Notes: generated from the letters alone by a model not told the origin. A DNA stretch of 64,000 bases from Inia geoffrensis (GCA_036417435.1 JAZAQT010000653.1:124001-188000), one strand, 5' to 3'; counted from the stretch's first letter, positions 11,529 through 24,127 are shown. Translations and numbers: made by a program.

Positions 11529-12703
11529 AATGGGGAGATATTAGGCCACAGTTTGGGTACCACAACGCTTAAGGTTTAGCGTACGTGTGAGGTCACTAGT
11601 TAGTGTTAGTGTACTGCTTACGATTAGGGCACGGGTGAGTGTAAGGCCTCGGAAGAGGGTCACTTTAAGGGTTAGGGTTAGGGTTAGGGTCAGGGAATGG
11701 GGATTGATTAGGGTACAGGTTAGGGTACGGCAATGGCTTAGGGTTAGCGTACGTTAGAGTGCATGGGTTAGTATTGATGTACTGGTTAAAATTAGGACAA
11801 GGGTGAGGGTAAAGTTTCGGGTGAGTGTCATGGTTAGGTTTCAGGTTAGAGTTAGGGTCAGGGAATGGAGAGGGATTAGGGTACAGGTTAGGGTACCGCT
11901 GCGGTTTAGTGTTAGCGTACGTGTGAGGGCACGAGTTAGTGTTGGTGTACTGGTTAAGACAAGGGCACCGATGAGGGTAAGGCCTCGGAAAAGGGTCACG
12001 TTCAGGATTTCGCTTAGGGTTAGGGTTAGGGAATGGAGAGGGATTAGGGTACAGGATAGGGTACGACAATGCTTAAGTGTTAGCGTACTTTTGAGGGCGT
12101 GAGTTAGTGTTTGTGTACTGGTTAAGATTAGGGCATTGGTTAGGGTAGGGCATCGGAAGTGGGTCAGGTTTAGGGATGGGGTTAGGGTTAGGGTTAAGGA
12201 ATGGGGAGGGATTAGGGTACAATTTAGGGTACGACAACGCTTAAGGTTTAGCGTACGTGTGAGGGCACGAGTTAGTGTTGGTGTCCTGGTTAAGATTAGG
12301 GCACGGGTGAGGGTAAGGCTTCGGGTGAGGCTCAGGGTTAGGATTCGTGTTACGGTTAGGGTTAAGGAATGCAGAGGGATTAGGGTACAGCTTAGGGTAC
12401 GGCAGTGCTTAAGAGTTAGCGTTCGTGTGAGGGCAAGGGTTAGTGTTAGTGTCCTGGTTAAGATTAGGGCACGGGTGAGAGTAAGGCTTCAGGTGAGGGT
12501 CAGGGTTAGGATTCGGGTTAGGGTTAGGGTTAGGGAATGGGGAGGGATTAGGGTACAGTTTAGGGTACGACAACGATTAAGGGTTAGCGTACGTGTGAGG
12601 GCACGAGTTAGTGTTGGTGTCCTGGTTAAGATTAGGGCACGGGTGAGGGTAAGTTTTCGGGTGAGTGTCAGGGATAGAATTCGGGTTAGGATTAGGGTTA
12701 GGG
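11529..12703 (+). repeat. HOR unit 10: A-B-C/D-E-F-G-H (7-mer with C/D hybrid)
   Basis: Monomers start at 11529 A, 11696 B, 11864 C/D, 12032 E, 12200 F, 12368 G and 12536 H. A is 167 bases (GTTTGGGTACC, one A lost). The monomer at 11864 has the C dyad ACCGCTGCGGT in its first third, then D sequence (GTACTGGTTAAGACAAGGG). A single intramonomer exchange therefore removed one 168-base unit. Confidence 0.93.
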
Positions 12704-13879
12704 AATGGGGAGATATTAGGGCACAGTTTAGGGTACCACAATGCTTAAGGTTTAGCGTACGTGTGAGGTCACTAGTTAGTGTTAGTGTACTGCTTACGAT
12801 TAGGGCACGGGTGAGGGTAAGGCCTCGGAAGAGGGTCACGTTAAGGGTTAGGGTTAGGGTTAGGGTTAGGGAATGGGGATTGATTAGGGTACAGGTTAGG
12901 GTACGTCAATGGCTTAGGGTTAGCGTACGATAGAGGGCCTGGGTTAGTGTTGATGTACTGGTTAAAATTAAGACATGGGTGAGGGTAAAGATTCGGGTGA
13001 GTGTCATGGTTAGGTTTCAGGTTAGGGTTAGGGTTAGGGAATGGAGAGGGATTAGGGAACAGGTCAGGGTACCGCTGCGGTTTAGTGTTAGCGTACGTGT
13101 GAAGGTACGAGTTAGTCTTGGTGTCCTGGTTAAGATTAGGGCACGGGTGAGGGTAAGGCTTCGGGAGAGGGTCAGGGTTAGGATTCGGGTTAGGGTTAGG
13201 GTTAGGGAATGGAGAGGGATTAGGGTACAGTTTAGGGTACGAAAATGCTTAAGGGTTAGCGTAAGTGTGAGGGCACGAGTTACTGTTGGTGTACTGGTTA
13301 AGACAAGGGCACCGATGAGGGTAAGGCCTCGGAAAAGGGTCACGTTCAGGGTTTCGCTTAGGGTTAGGGTTAGGGAATTGGGAGGGATTAGGGTACAGGA
13401 TAGGGTACGACAATGCTTAAGGGTTAGCGTACGTTTGAGGGCATGAGTTAGTGTTTGTGTACTGGTTAAGATCAGGGCATTGGTTAGGGTAGGGCATCGG
13501 AAGTGGGTCAGGTTTAGGGATGGGGTTAGGGTTAGGGTTAAGGAATGGGGAGGGATTAGGGTACAATTTAGGGTACGACAACGCTTAAGGTTTAGCGTAC
13601 GTGTGAGGGCACGAGTTAGTGTTGGTGTCCTGGTTAAGATTAGGGCACGGGTGAGGGTAAGGCTTCGGGTGAGGCTCAGGTTTAGGATTCGTGTTAGGGT
13701 TAGGGTTAAGGAATGCAGAGGGATTAGGGTACAGTTTAGGGTACAACAACGATTAAAGGTTAGTGTACGTGTGAGGGCACAAGTTCGTGTTGGTGTCCTG
13801 GTTAAGATTAGGGCACGGGTGAGGGTAAGGTTTCAGGTGAGGGTCAGGGATAGAATTCGGGTTAGGGTTAGGGTTAGGG
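12704..13879 (+). repeat. HOR unit 11: A-B-C-D-E-F-G/H (7-mer with G/H hybrid)
   Basis: Monomers start at 12704 A, 12872 B, 13040 C, 13208 D, 13376 E, 13544 F and 13712 G/H. The last monomer opens as G (AATGCAGAGGG) and becomes H within about 25 bases (CAGTTTAGGG, CAACAACGATTAAAGG). It is unit 6 with one monomer removed. Confidence 0.93.
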
Positions 13880-15391
13880 AATGGGGAGATATTAGGGCAC
13901 AGTTTAGGGTACCACAACGCTTAAGGTTTAGCGTACGTGTGAGGTCACCAGTTTGTGTTAGTGTACTGCTTACGATTAGGGCACGGGTGAGGGTAAGGCC
14001 TCGGAAGAGGGTCATGTTAAGGGTTAGTGTTAGGGTTAGGGTTAGGGAATGGGGATTGATTAGGGTACAGGTTAGGGTACGGCAATGGCTTAGGGTTAGC
14101 ATACGTTAGAGGGCATGGGTTAGTGTTGATGTACTGGTTAAAATTAGGACACGGGTGAGGGTAAAGTTTCGGGTGAGTGTTATGGTTAGGTTTCAGGTTA
14201 GGGTTAGGGTTAGTGAATGGAGAGGGATTAGGGTACAGGTTAGGGTACCGCTGCGGTTTAGTGTTAGCGTACGTGTGAGGGCACGAGTTAGTCTTGGTGT
14301 CCTGGTTAAGATTAGGGCACGGGTGAGGGTAAGGCTTCAGGTGAGGGTCAGGGTTAGGATTCGGGTTAGGGTTAGGGTTAGGGAATGGGGAGGGATTAGG
14401 GTACAGTTTAGGGTACGACAACGATTAAGGGTTAGCGTACGTGTGAGGGCACGAGTTAGTGTTGGTGTCCTGGTTAAGATTAGGGCACGGGTGAGGGTAA
14501 GGTTTCGGGTGAGGGTCAGGGATAGGATTCGGGTTAGGGTTAGGGTTAGGGAATGGAGAGGGATTAGGGTACAGGTTAGGGTACGACAATGCTTAAGGGT
14601 TAGCGTAAGTGTGAGGGCACGAGTTAGTGTTGGTGTACTGGTTAAGACAAGGGCAACGATGAGTGTAAGGCCTCGGAAAAGGGTCACGTTTAGGGTTTCG
14701 CTTAGGGTTAGGGTTAGGGAATGGGGAGGGATTAGGGTACAGGATAGGGTACGACAATGCTTAAGGGTTAGCGTTCATTTGAGGGCATGAGTTAGTGTTT
14801 GTGTACTGGTTAACATCAGGGCATTAGTTAGGGTAGGGCATCGGAAGTGGGTCAGGTTTAGGGATGGGGTTAGGGTTAGGGTTAAGGAATGGGGAGGGAT
14901 TAGGGTACAATTTAGGGTACGACAACGCTTAAGGTTTAGCGTACGTGTGAGGGCACGAGTTAGTGTTGGTGTCCTGTTTAAGATTAGGGCACGGGTGTGG
15001 GTAAGGCTTCGGGTGAGGTTCAGGTTTAGGATACGTGCTAGGGTTAGGGTTAAGGAATTCAGAGGGATTAGGGTACAGCTTAGGGTACGACAGTGCTTAA
15101 GGGTTAGCGGTCGTGTGAGGGCAAGGGTTAGTGTTAGTGTCCTGGTTAAGATTAGGGCACGGGTGAGGGTAAGGCTTCTGGTGAGGGTCAGGGTGAGGAT
15201 TCGGGTTAGGGTTAGGGTTAGGGAATGGGGAGGGATTAGGGTACAGTTTATGGTATGACAACGATTAAGGGTTAGCGTACGTGTGATGGCACGAGTTAGT
15301 GAAGGTGTCCTGGTTAAGATTAGGGCATGGGTGAGGGTAAGGTTTCGGGTGAGGGTCAGGGATAGAATTCGGGTTAGGGTTAGGGTTAGGG
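13880..15391 (+). repeat. HOR unit 12: A-B-C-H-D-E-F-G-H (9-mer, extra H)
   Basis: Monomers start at 13880 A, 14048 B, 14216 C, 14384 H, 14552 D, 14720 E, 14888 F, 15056 G and 15224 H. An H is inserted between C and D. The inserted H reads AGGGATAGGATTCGGG and lacks the EcoRI site. Otherwise the unit matches unit 7, including the AATTCAGAGGG start of G. Confidence 0.92.
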
Positions 15392-16735
15392 AATGGGGAG
15401 ATAGTAGGGCACAGTTTAGGGTACCACAACGCTTAAGGTTTAGGGTACGTGTGAGGTCACTAGTTTGTGTTAGTGTACTGCTTACGATTAGGGCACGGGT
15501 GAGGGTAAGGCCTCGGAAGAGTGTCACGTTAAGGGTTAGTGTTAGGGTTAGGGTTAGGGAATGGGGATTGATTAGGGTACAGGTTAGGGTACGGCAATGG
15601 CTTAGGGTTAGCATACGTTAGAGGGCATGGGTTAGTGTTGATGTACTGGTTAAAATTAGGACACGGGTGAGGGTAAAGTTTCGGGTGAGTGTCATGTTTA
15701 GGTTTCAGGTTAGGGTTAGGGTTAGGGAATGGAGAGGGATTAGGGTACATGTTAGGGTACCGCTGCGGTTTAGTGTTAGCGTACGTGTGAGGGCACGAGT
15801 TAGTCTTGGTTTCCTGGTTAAGTTTAGGGCACGGGTGAGGGTAAGGCTTCGGGTCAGGGTCAGGGTTAGGATTCGGGTTAGGGTTAGGGTTAGGCAATGG
15901 ACAGGGATTAGGGTACAGGTTAGGGTACGACAATGCTTAAGGGTTAGCGTACGTGTGAGGGCACGAGTTAGTGTTGGTGTCCTGGTTAAGACAAGGGCAC
16001 CGATGAGGGTAAGGCCTCGGAAAAGGGTCACGTTCAGGGTTTCGCTTAGGGTTAGGGTTAGGGAATGTGGAGGGATTAGGGTACAGGATAGGGTACGACA
16101 ATGCTTAAGGGTTAGCATAGGTTTGAGGGCATGAGTTAGTGTTTGTGTACTGGTTAAGATTAGGGGATTGGTTAGAGTAGGGCATCGGAAGTGGGTCAGG
16201 TTTAGGGATGGTGTTAGGGTTAGGGTTAAGGAATGGGGAGGGATTAGGGTAAAATTTAGGGTATGACAAAGCTTAAGGTTTAGCGTACGTGTGAGGGCAC
16301 GAATTAGTGTTGGTGTCCTGGTGAAGATTATGGCACGGGTGAGGGTAAGGCTTCGGGTGAGGGTCAGGGTTAGGATTCGTGTTAGGGTTAGGGTTAAGGA
16401 ATGCAGAGGGATTAGGGTACAGCTTAGGGTACGACAGTGCTTAAGGGTTAGCGTTCGTGTGAGGGCAAGGGTTAGTGTTAGTGTCCTGGTTAAGATTAGG
16501 GCACGGGTGAGGGTAAGGCTTCAGGAGAGGGTCAGGGTTATGATTCGGGTTAGGGTTAGGGTTAGGGAATGGGGAGGGATTAGGGTACAGTTTAGGGTAC
16601 GACAACGATTAAGGGTTAGCGTACGTGTGAGTGTACGACTTAGTGTTGGTGTCCTGGTTAAGATTAGGGCACGGTTGAGGGTAAGGTTTCGGGTGAGGGT
16701 CAGGGATAGAATTCGGGTTAGTGTTAGGGTTAAGG
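15392..16735 (+). repeat. HOR unit 13: complete A-H, 1344 bp
   Basis: Monomers start at 15392 A, 15560 B, 15728 C, 15896 D, 16064 E, 16232 F, 16400 G and 16568 H. It carries GGCAATGGACAGGG at the start of D and TTAGCATAGGTTTGAGG in E, as unit 8 does. Confidence 0.95.
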
Positions 16736-17743
16736 AATGGGGAGATATTAGGGCACAGTTTAGGGTACCACAACGCTTAAGGTTTAGCGTACGTGTGAGG
16801 TCACTAGTTAGTGTAAGTGTACTGCTTACGATTAGGGCACGGGTGAGGGTAAGGCCTCGGAAGAGGGTCACGTTAAGGGTTAGGGTTAGGGTTAGGGTTA
16901 GGGAATGGGGATTGATTAGGGTACAGGTTAGGGTACGGCAATGGCTTAGGGTTAGCGTACGTTAGAGGGCATGGGTTAGTGTTGATGTACTGGTTAAAAT
17001 TAGGACACGGGTGAGGGGAAAATTTCGGGTGAGTGTCATGGTTAGGTTTCAGGTTAGGGTGAGGGTTAGAGAATGGAGAGGGATTAGGGTACAGGTTAGG
17101 GTACGACAATGCTTAAGGTTTACCGTAAGTGTGAGGCCACGTGTTAGTGTTGGTGTACTGGTTAAGACAAGGGCACCGATGAGGGTACGGCCTCGGAAAA
17201 GGGTCACATTCAGGGTTTCGCTTATGGTTAGGGTTAGGGAATGGGGAGGGATTAGGGTACAGGATAGGGTACGTCAATGCTTAAGGGTTAGCGTACGTTT
17301 GAGGGCATGAGTTAGTGTTTGTGTACTGGTTATGATTAGGGCATTGGTTAGGGTAGGGCATCGGAAGTGGGTCAGGTTTAGGGATGGGGTTAGGGTTAGG
17401 GTTAAGGAATGGGGAGGGATTAGGGTACAATTTAGGGTACGACAACACTTAAGGTTTAGCGTACGTGTGAGGGCACGAGTTAGTGTTGGTGTCCTGGTTA
17501 AGATTAGGGCACGGGTGAGGGTAAGGCTGCGGGTGAGGGTCAGGGTTAGGATTCGTGTTAGGGTTAGGGTTAACGAATGCAGAGCGATTAGGGTACAGCT
17601 TAGGGTACGACAGTGCTTAAGGGTTAGCGTTCGTGTGAGGGCAAGGGTTAGTGTTAGTGTCCTGGTTAAGATTAGGGCACGGGTGAGGGTAAGGCTTCAG
17701 GTGAGGGTCAGGGTTAGGATTCGGGTTAGGGTTAGGGTTAGGG
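16736..17743 (+). repeat. HOR unit 14: A-B-D-E-F-G (6-mer, lacks C and H)
   Basis: Monomers start at 16736 A, 16904 B, 17072 D, 17240 E, 17408 F and 17576 G. G runs straight into the next A at the TTAGGG tract. The same six-monomer form recurs at 40816, 43840 and 48376. Confidence 0.93.
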
Positions 17744-18919
17744 AATGGGGAGATATTAGGCCACAGTTTAGGGTACCACAACGCTTAAGGTTTAGCGTAC
17801 GTGTGAGGTCACTAGTTAGTGTTAGTGTACTGCTTACGATTAGGGCACGGGTGAGTGTAAGGCCTCGGAAGAGGGTCACTTTAAGGGTTAGGGTTAGGGT
17901 TAGGGTCAGGGAAAGGGGATTGATTAGGGTACAGGTTAGGGTACGGCAATGGCTTAGGGTTAGCGTACGTTAGAGTGCATGGGTTAGTATTGATGTACTG
18001 GTTAAAATTAGGACAAGGGTGAGGGTAAAGTTTCGGGTGAGTGTCATGGTTAGGTTTCAGGTTAGAGTTAGGGTCAGGGAATGGAGAGGGATTAGGGTAC
18101 AGGTTAGGGTACCGCTGCGGTTTAGTGTTAGCGTACGAGTGAGGGCACGAGTTAGTGTTGGTGTAGTGGTTAAGACAAGGGCACCGATGAGGGTAAGGCC
18201 TCGGAAAAGGGTCACGTTCAGGGTTTCGCTTAGGGTTAGGGTTAGGGAATGGAGAGGGATTAGGGTACAGGATAGGGTACGACAATGCTTAAGTGTTAGC
18301 GTACTTTTGAGGGCGTGAGTTAGTGTTTGTGTACTGGTTAAGATTAGGGCATTGGTTAGGGTAGGGTATCGGAAGTGGGTCAGGTTTAGGGATGGGGTTA
18401 GGGTTAGGGTTAAGGAATGGGGAGGGATTAGGGTACAATTTAGGGTACGACAACGCCTAAGGTTTAGCGTACGTGAGAGAGCACGAGTTAGTGTTGGTGT
18501 CCTGGTTAAGATTAGGGCATGGGTGAGGGTAAGCCTTCGGGTGAGGGTCAGGGTTAGGATTCGTGTTAGGGTTAGGGTTAAGGAATGCAGAGGGATTAGG
18601 GTACAGCTTAGGGTACGACAGTGCTTAAGGGTTAGCGTTCGTGTGAGGGCAAGTGTTAGTGTTAGTGTCCTGGTTAAGATTAGGTCACGGGTGAGGGTAA
18701 GGCTTCAGGTGAGGGTCAGGGTTAGGATTCGGGTTAGGGTTAGGGTTAGGGAATGGGGAGGGATTAGGGTACAGTTTAGGGTACAACAACGATTAAAAGT
18801 TAGTGTACGTGTGAGGGCACAAGTTCGTGTTGGTGTCCTGGTTAAGATTAGGGCACGGGTGAGGGTAAGGTTTCGGGTGAGGGTCAGGGATAGAATTCGG
18901 GTTAGGGTTAGGGTTAGGG
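17744..18919 (+). repeat. HOR unit 15: A-B-C/D-E-F-G-H (7-mer with C/D hybrid)
   Basis: Monomers start at 17744 A, 17912 B, 18080 C/D, 18248 E, 18416 F, 18584 G and 18752 H. The C/D hybrid matches that of unit 10. E has TTAAGTGTTAGCGTACTTTT. F (GCCTAAGG, GAGAGAGCACGAG) and H (AAAAGTTAGTG) belong to the next, 2.69 kb, duplicated family. Confidence 0.93.
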
Positions 18920-20263
18920 AATGGGGAGATATTAGGGCACAGTTTAGGGTACCACAACGCTTAAGTTTTAGCGTACGTGTGAGGTCACTAGTTTGTGTTA
19001 GTGTACTGCTTAGGATTAGGGCACAGGTGAGGGTAAGGCCTCGGAAGAGTGTCACGTTAAGGGTTAGTGTTAGGGTTAGGGTTAGGGAATGGGGATTGAT
19101 TAGGGTACAGGTTAGGGTACGGCAATGGCTTAGGGTTAGCATACGTTAGAGGGCATGGGTTAGTGTTGATGTACTGGTTAAAATTAGGACACGGGTGAGG
19201 GTAAAGTTTCGGGTGAGTGTCATGGTTAGGTTTCAGGTTAGGGTTAGGGTTAGGGAATGGAGAGGGATTACGGTACAGGTTAGGGTACCGCTGCGGTTTA
19301 GTGTTAGCGTACGTGTGAGGGCACGAGTTAGTCTTGGTGTCCTGGTTAAGATTTGGGCACGGGTGAGGGTAAGGCTCCGGGTGAGGGTCAGGGTTAGGAT
19401 TCGGGTTAGGGTTAGGGTTAGGGAATAGAGAGGGATTAGGGTACAGGTTAAGGTACGAAAATGCTTAAGGGTTAGCGTAAGTGTGAGGGCACGAGTTATT
19501 GTTGGTGTACTGGTTAAGACAAGGGCACCGATGAGGGTAAGGCCTCGGAAAAGGGTCACGCTCAGGGTTTCGCTTAGGGTTAGGGTTAGGGAATGGGGAG
19601 GGATTAGGGTACAGGATAGAGTACGACAATGCTTAAGGGAAAGCGTACGTTTGAGGGCATGAGTTAATGTTTGTGTACTGGTTAAGATCAGGGCATTGGT
19701 TAGGGTAGGGCATCGGAAGTGGGTCAGGTTTAGGGATGGGGTTAGGGTTAGGGTTAAGGAATGGGGAGGGAGTAGGGTACAATTTAGGGTACGACAACGC
19801 TTAAGGTTTAGCGTACGTGTGAGGGCACGAGTTAGTGTTGGTGTCTTGGTTAACATTAGGACACGGGTGAGGGTAAGGCTTCGGGTGAGGTTCAGGGTTA
19901 GGATTCGTGTTAGGGTTAGGGTTAAGGAATGCAGAGGGATTAGGGTACAGCTTAGGGTACGGCAGTGCTTAAGAGTTAGCGTTCGTGTGAGGGCAAGGGT
20001 TAGTGTTAGTGTCCTGGTTAAGATTAGGGCACGGGTGAGGGTAAGGCTTCAGGTGAGGGTCAGGGTTAGGATTCGGGTTAGGGTTAGGGTTAGGGAATGG
20101 GGAGGGATTAGGGTACAGTTTAGGGTACGACAACGATTAAGGGTTGGCGTACGTGTGAGGGCACGAGTTAGTGTTGGTGTCCTGGTTAAGATTAGGGCAC
20201 GGGTGAGGGTAAGTTTTCGGGTGAGTGTCAGGGATAGAATTCGGGTTAGGATTAGGGTTAGGG
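18920..20263 (+). repeat. HOR unit 16: complete A-H, 1344 bp
   Basis: Monomers start at 18920 A, 19088 B, 19256 C, 19424 D, 19592 E, 19760 F, 19928 G and 20096 H. D begins AATAGAGAGGG, E has TTAAGGGAAAGCG and F has GGGAGTAGGG. Units 18 and 20 share all three marks. Confidence 0.95.
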
Positions 20264-21607
20264 AATGGGGAGATATTAGGGCACAGTTTAGGGTACCACA
20301 ATGCTTAAGGTTTAGCGTACGTGTGAGGTCACTAGTTAGTGTTAGTGTACTGCTTACGATTAGGGCACGGGTGAGGGTAAGGCCTCGGAAGAGGGTCACG
20401 TTAAGGGTTAGGGTTAGGGTTAGGGTTAGGGAATGGGGATTGACTAGGGTACAGGTTAGGGTACGGCAATGGCTTAGGGTTAGCGTACGTTAGAGGGCCT
20501 GGGTTAGTGTTGATGTACTGGTTAAAATTAAGACATGGGTGAGGGTAAAGATTCGGGTGAGTGTCATGGTTAGGTTTCAGGTTAGGGTTAGGGTTAGGGA
20601 ATGGAGAGGGATTAGGGTACAGGTCAGGGTACCGCTGCGGTTTAGTGTTAGCGTACGTGTGAAGGCACGAGTTAGTCTTGGTGTCCTGGTTAAGATTAGG
20701 GCACGGGTGAGGGTAAGGCTTCGGGAGAGGGTCAGGGTTAGGATTCGGGTTAGGGTTAGCGTTAGGGAATGGAGAGGGATTAGGGTACAGTTTAGGGTAC
20801 GACAATGCTTAAGGGTTAGCGTAAGTGTGAGGGCACGAGTTAGTGTTGGTGTACTGGTTAAGACAAGGGCACCGATGAGGGTAAGGCCTCGGAAAAGGGT
20901 CACGTTCAGGGTTTCGCTTAGGGTTAGGGTTAGGGAATGGAGAGGGATTAGGGTACAGGATAGGGTACGACAATGCTTAAGTGTTAGCGTACTTTTGAGG
21001 GCGTGAGTTAGTGTTTGTGTACTGGTTAAGATTAGGGCATTGGTTAGGGTAGGGCATCGGAAGAGGGTCAGGTTTAGGGATGGGGTTAGGGTTAGGGTTA
21101 AGGAATGGGGAGGGATTAGGGTACAATTTAGGGTACGACAACGCCTAAGGTTTAGCGTACGTGAGAGAGCACGAGTTAGTGTTGGTGTCCTGGTTAAGAT
21201 TAGGGCATGGGTGAGGGTAAGCCTTCAGGTGAGGGTCAGGGTTAGGATTCGTGTTAGGGTTAGGGTTAAGGAATGCAGAGGGATTAGGGTACAGCTTAGG
21301 GTATGACAGTGCTTAAGGGTTAGCGTTCGTGTGAGGGCAAGTGTTAGTGTTAGTGTCCTGGTTAAGATTAGGTCACGGGTGAGGGTAAGGCTTCAGGTGA
21401 GGGTCAGGGTTAGGATTCGGGTTAGGGTTAGGGTTAGGGAATGGGGAGGGATTAGGGTACAGTTTCGGGTACAACAACGATTAAAAGTTAGTGTACGTGT
21501 GAGGGCACAAGTTCGTGTTGGTGTCCTGGTTAAGATTAGGGCACGGGTGAGGGTAAGGTTTCGGGTGAGGGTCAGGGATAGAATTCGGGTTAGGGTTAGG
21601 GTTAGGG
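20264..21607 (+). repeat. HOR unit 17: complete A-H, 1344 bp
   Basis: Monomers start at 20264 A, 20432 B, 20600 C, 20768 D, 20936 E, 21104 F, 21272 G and 21440 H. C has CAGGTCAGGGTACC and ends with TTAGCGTTAGGG, as in units 19 and 21. Confidence 0.95.
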
Positions 21608-22783
21608 AATGGGGAGATATTAGGGCACAGTATAGGGTACCACAACGCTTAAGGTTTAGCGTACGTGTGAGGTCACTAGTTTGTGTTAGTGTACTGCTTA
21701 GGATTAGGGCACGGGTGAGGGTAAGGCCTCGGAAGAGTGTCACGTTAAGGGTTAGGGTTAGGGTTAGGGTTAGGGAATGGGGATTGATTAGGGTACAGGT
21801 TAGGGTACGGCAATGGCTTAGGGTTAGCATACGTTAGAGGGCATGGGTTAGTGTTGATGTACTGGTTAAAATTAGGACACGGGTGAGGGTAAAGTTTCGG
21901 GTGAGTGTCATGGTTAGGTTTCAGGTTAGGGTTAGGGTTAGGGAATGGAGAGGGATTACGGTACAGGTTAGGGTACCGCTGCGGTTTAGTGTTAGCGTAC
22001 GTGTGAGGGCACGAGTTAGTCTTGGTGTCCTGGTTAAGATTTGGGCACGGGTGAGGGTAAGGCTCCGGGTGAGGGTCAGGGTTAGGATTCGGGTTAGGGT
22101 TAGGGTTAGGGAATAGAGAGGGATTAGGGTACAGGTTAAGGTACGAAAATGCTTAAGGGTTAGCGTAAGTGTGAGGGCACGAGTTATTGTTGGTGTACTG
22201 GTTAAGACAAGGGCACCGATGAGGGTAAGGCCTCGGAAAAGGGTCACGCTCAGGGTTTCGCTTAGGGTTAGGGTTAGGGAATGGGGAGGGATTAGGGTAC
22301 AGGATAGAGTACGACAATGCTTAAGGGAAAGCGTACGTTTGAGGGCATGATTTAATGTTTGTGTACTGGTTAAGATCAGGGCATTGGTTAGGGTAGGGCA
22401 TCGGAAGTGGGTCAGGTTTAGGGATGGGGTTAGGGTTAGGGTTAAGGAATGGGGAGGGAGTAGGGTACAATTTAGGGTACGACAACGCTTAAGGTTTAGC
22501 GTACGTGTGAGGGCACGAGTTAGTGTTGGTGTCTTGGTTAATATTAGGACACGGGTGAGGGTAAGGCTTCGGGTGAGGTTCAGGGTTAGGATTCGTGTTA
22601 GGGTTAGGGTTAAGGAATGCAGAGGGATTAGGGTACAGCTTAGGGTACGGCAGTGCTTAAGAGTTAGCGTTCGTGTGAGGGCAAGGGTTAGTGTTAGTGT
22701 CCTGGTTAAGATTAGGGCACGGGTGAGGGTAAGTTTTCGGGTGAGTGTCAGGGATAGAATTCGGGTTAGGATTAGGGTTAGGG
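21608..22783 (+). repeat. HOR unit 18: A-B-C-D-E-F-G/H (7-mer with G/H hybrid)
   Basis: Monomers start at 21608 A, 21776 B, 21944 C, 22112 D, 22280 E, 22448 F and 22616 G/H. The last monomer is G for most of its length (GCGTTCGTG, CAAGGG) and H only from about AAGTTTTCGGG onward. This exchange point differs from the G/H hybrid at 13712, so the two losses look independent. Confidence 0.93.
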
Positions 22784-24127
22784 AATGGGGAGATATTAGG
22801 GCACAGTTTAGGGTACCACAATGCTTAAGGTTTAGCGTACGTGTGAGGTCACTAGTTAGTGTTAGTGTACTGCTTACGATTAGGGCACGGGTGAGGGTAA
22901 GGCCTCGGAAGAGGGTCACGTTAAGGGTTAGGGTTAGGGTTAGGGTTAGGGAATGGGGATTGACTAGGGTACAGGTTAGGGTACGGCAATGGCTTAGGGT
23001 TAGCGTACGTTAGAGGGCCTGGGTTAGTGTTGATGTACTGGTTAAAATTAAGACATGGGTGAGGGTAAAGATTCGGGTGAGTGTCATGGTTAGGTTTCAG
23101 GTTAGGGTTAGAGTTAGGGAATGGAGAGGGATTAGGGTACAGGTCAGGGTACCGCTGCGGTTTAGTGTTAGCGTACGTGTGAAGGCACGAGTTAGTCTTG
23201 GTGTCCTGGTTAAGATTAGGGCACGGGTGAGGGTAAGGCTTCGGGAGAGGGTCAGGGTTAGGATTCGGGTTAGGGTTAGCGTTAGGGAATGGAGAGGGAT
23301 TAGGGTACAGTTTAGGGTACGACAATGCTTAAGGGTTAGCGTAAGTGTGAGGGCACGAGTTAGTGTTGGTGTACTGGTTAAGACAAGGGCACCGATGAGG
23401 GTAAGGCCTCGGAAAAGGGTCACGTTCAGGGTTTCGCTTAGGGTTAGGGTTAGGGAATGGAGAGGGATTAGGGTACAGGATAGGGTACGACAATGCTTAA
23501 GTGTTAGCGTACTTTTGAGGGCGTGAGTTAGTGTTTGTGTACTGGTTAAGATTAGGGCATTGGTTAGGGTAGGGCATCGGAAGTGGGTCAGGTTTAGGGA
23601 TGGGGTTAGGGTTAGGGTTAAGGAATGGGGAGGGATTAGGGTACAATTTAGGGTACGACAACGCCTAAGGTTTAGCGTACGTGAGAGAGCACGAGTTAGT
23701 GTTGGTGTCCTGGTTAAGATTAGGGCATGGGTGAGGGTAAGCCTTCGGGTGAGGGTCAGGGTTAGGATTCGTGTTAGGGTTAGGGTTAAGGAATGCAGAG
23801 GGATTAGGGTACAGCTTAGGGTACGACAGTGCTTAAGGGTTAGCGTTCGTGTGAGGGCAAGTGTTAGTGTTAGTGTCCTGGTTAAGATTAGGTCACGGGT
23901 GAGGGTAAGGCTTCAGGTGAGGGTCAGGGTTAGGATTCGGGTTAGGGTTAGGGTTAGGGAATGGCGAGGGATTAGGGTACAGTTTTGGGTACAACAACGA
24001 TTAAAAGTTAGTGTACGTGTGAGGGCACAAGTTCGTGTTGGTGTCCTGGTTAAGATTAGGGCACGGGTGAGGGTAAGGTTTCGGGTGAGGGTCAGGGATA
24101 GAATTCGGGTTAGGGTTAGGGTTAGGG
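22784..24127 (+). repeat. HOR unit 19: complete A-H, 1344 bp
   Basis: Monomers start at 22784 A, 22952 B, 23120 C, 23288 D, 23456 E, 23624 F, 23792 G and 23960 H. It is near-identical to unit 17. One C-to-T-like change in H gives CAGTTTTGGGTACAAC. Confidence 0.95.

Larger units (their letters stand above)
5985..12199 (+). repeat. 6.2-kb multi-HOR duplication, left copy (37 monomers)
   Basis: It runs from the G of unit 5 to the E of unit 10: G-H, then 8, 8, 8 and 7 monomers, then A-B-C/D-E. Shared marks with the right copy, in order: CGGCAGTGCTTAAGAG in G, CAGGTCAGGGTACC in C, AATTCAGAGGG in G, GGCAATGGACAGGG in D, the C-less unit, and the C/D hybrid. The limits are set to monomer edges and could be off by up to a monomer. 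Confidence 0.82.
12368..18415 (+). repeat. 6.2-kb multi-HOR duplication, right copy (36 monomers)
   Basis: It has the same succession of variants as 5985-12199, but with an extra H in unit 12, an H lost in unit 14, and G and H fused in unit 11. These three changes of whole monomers postdate the duplication. Confidence 0.82.
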
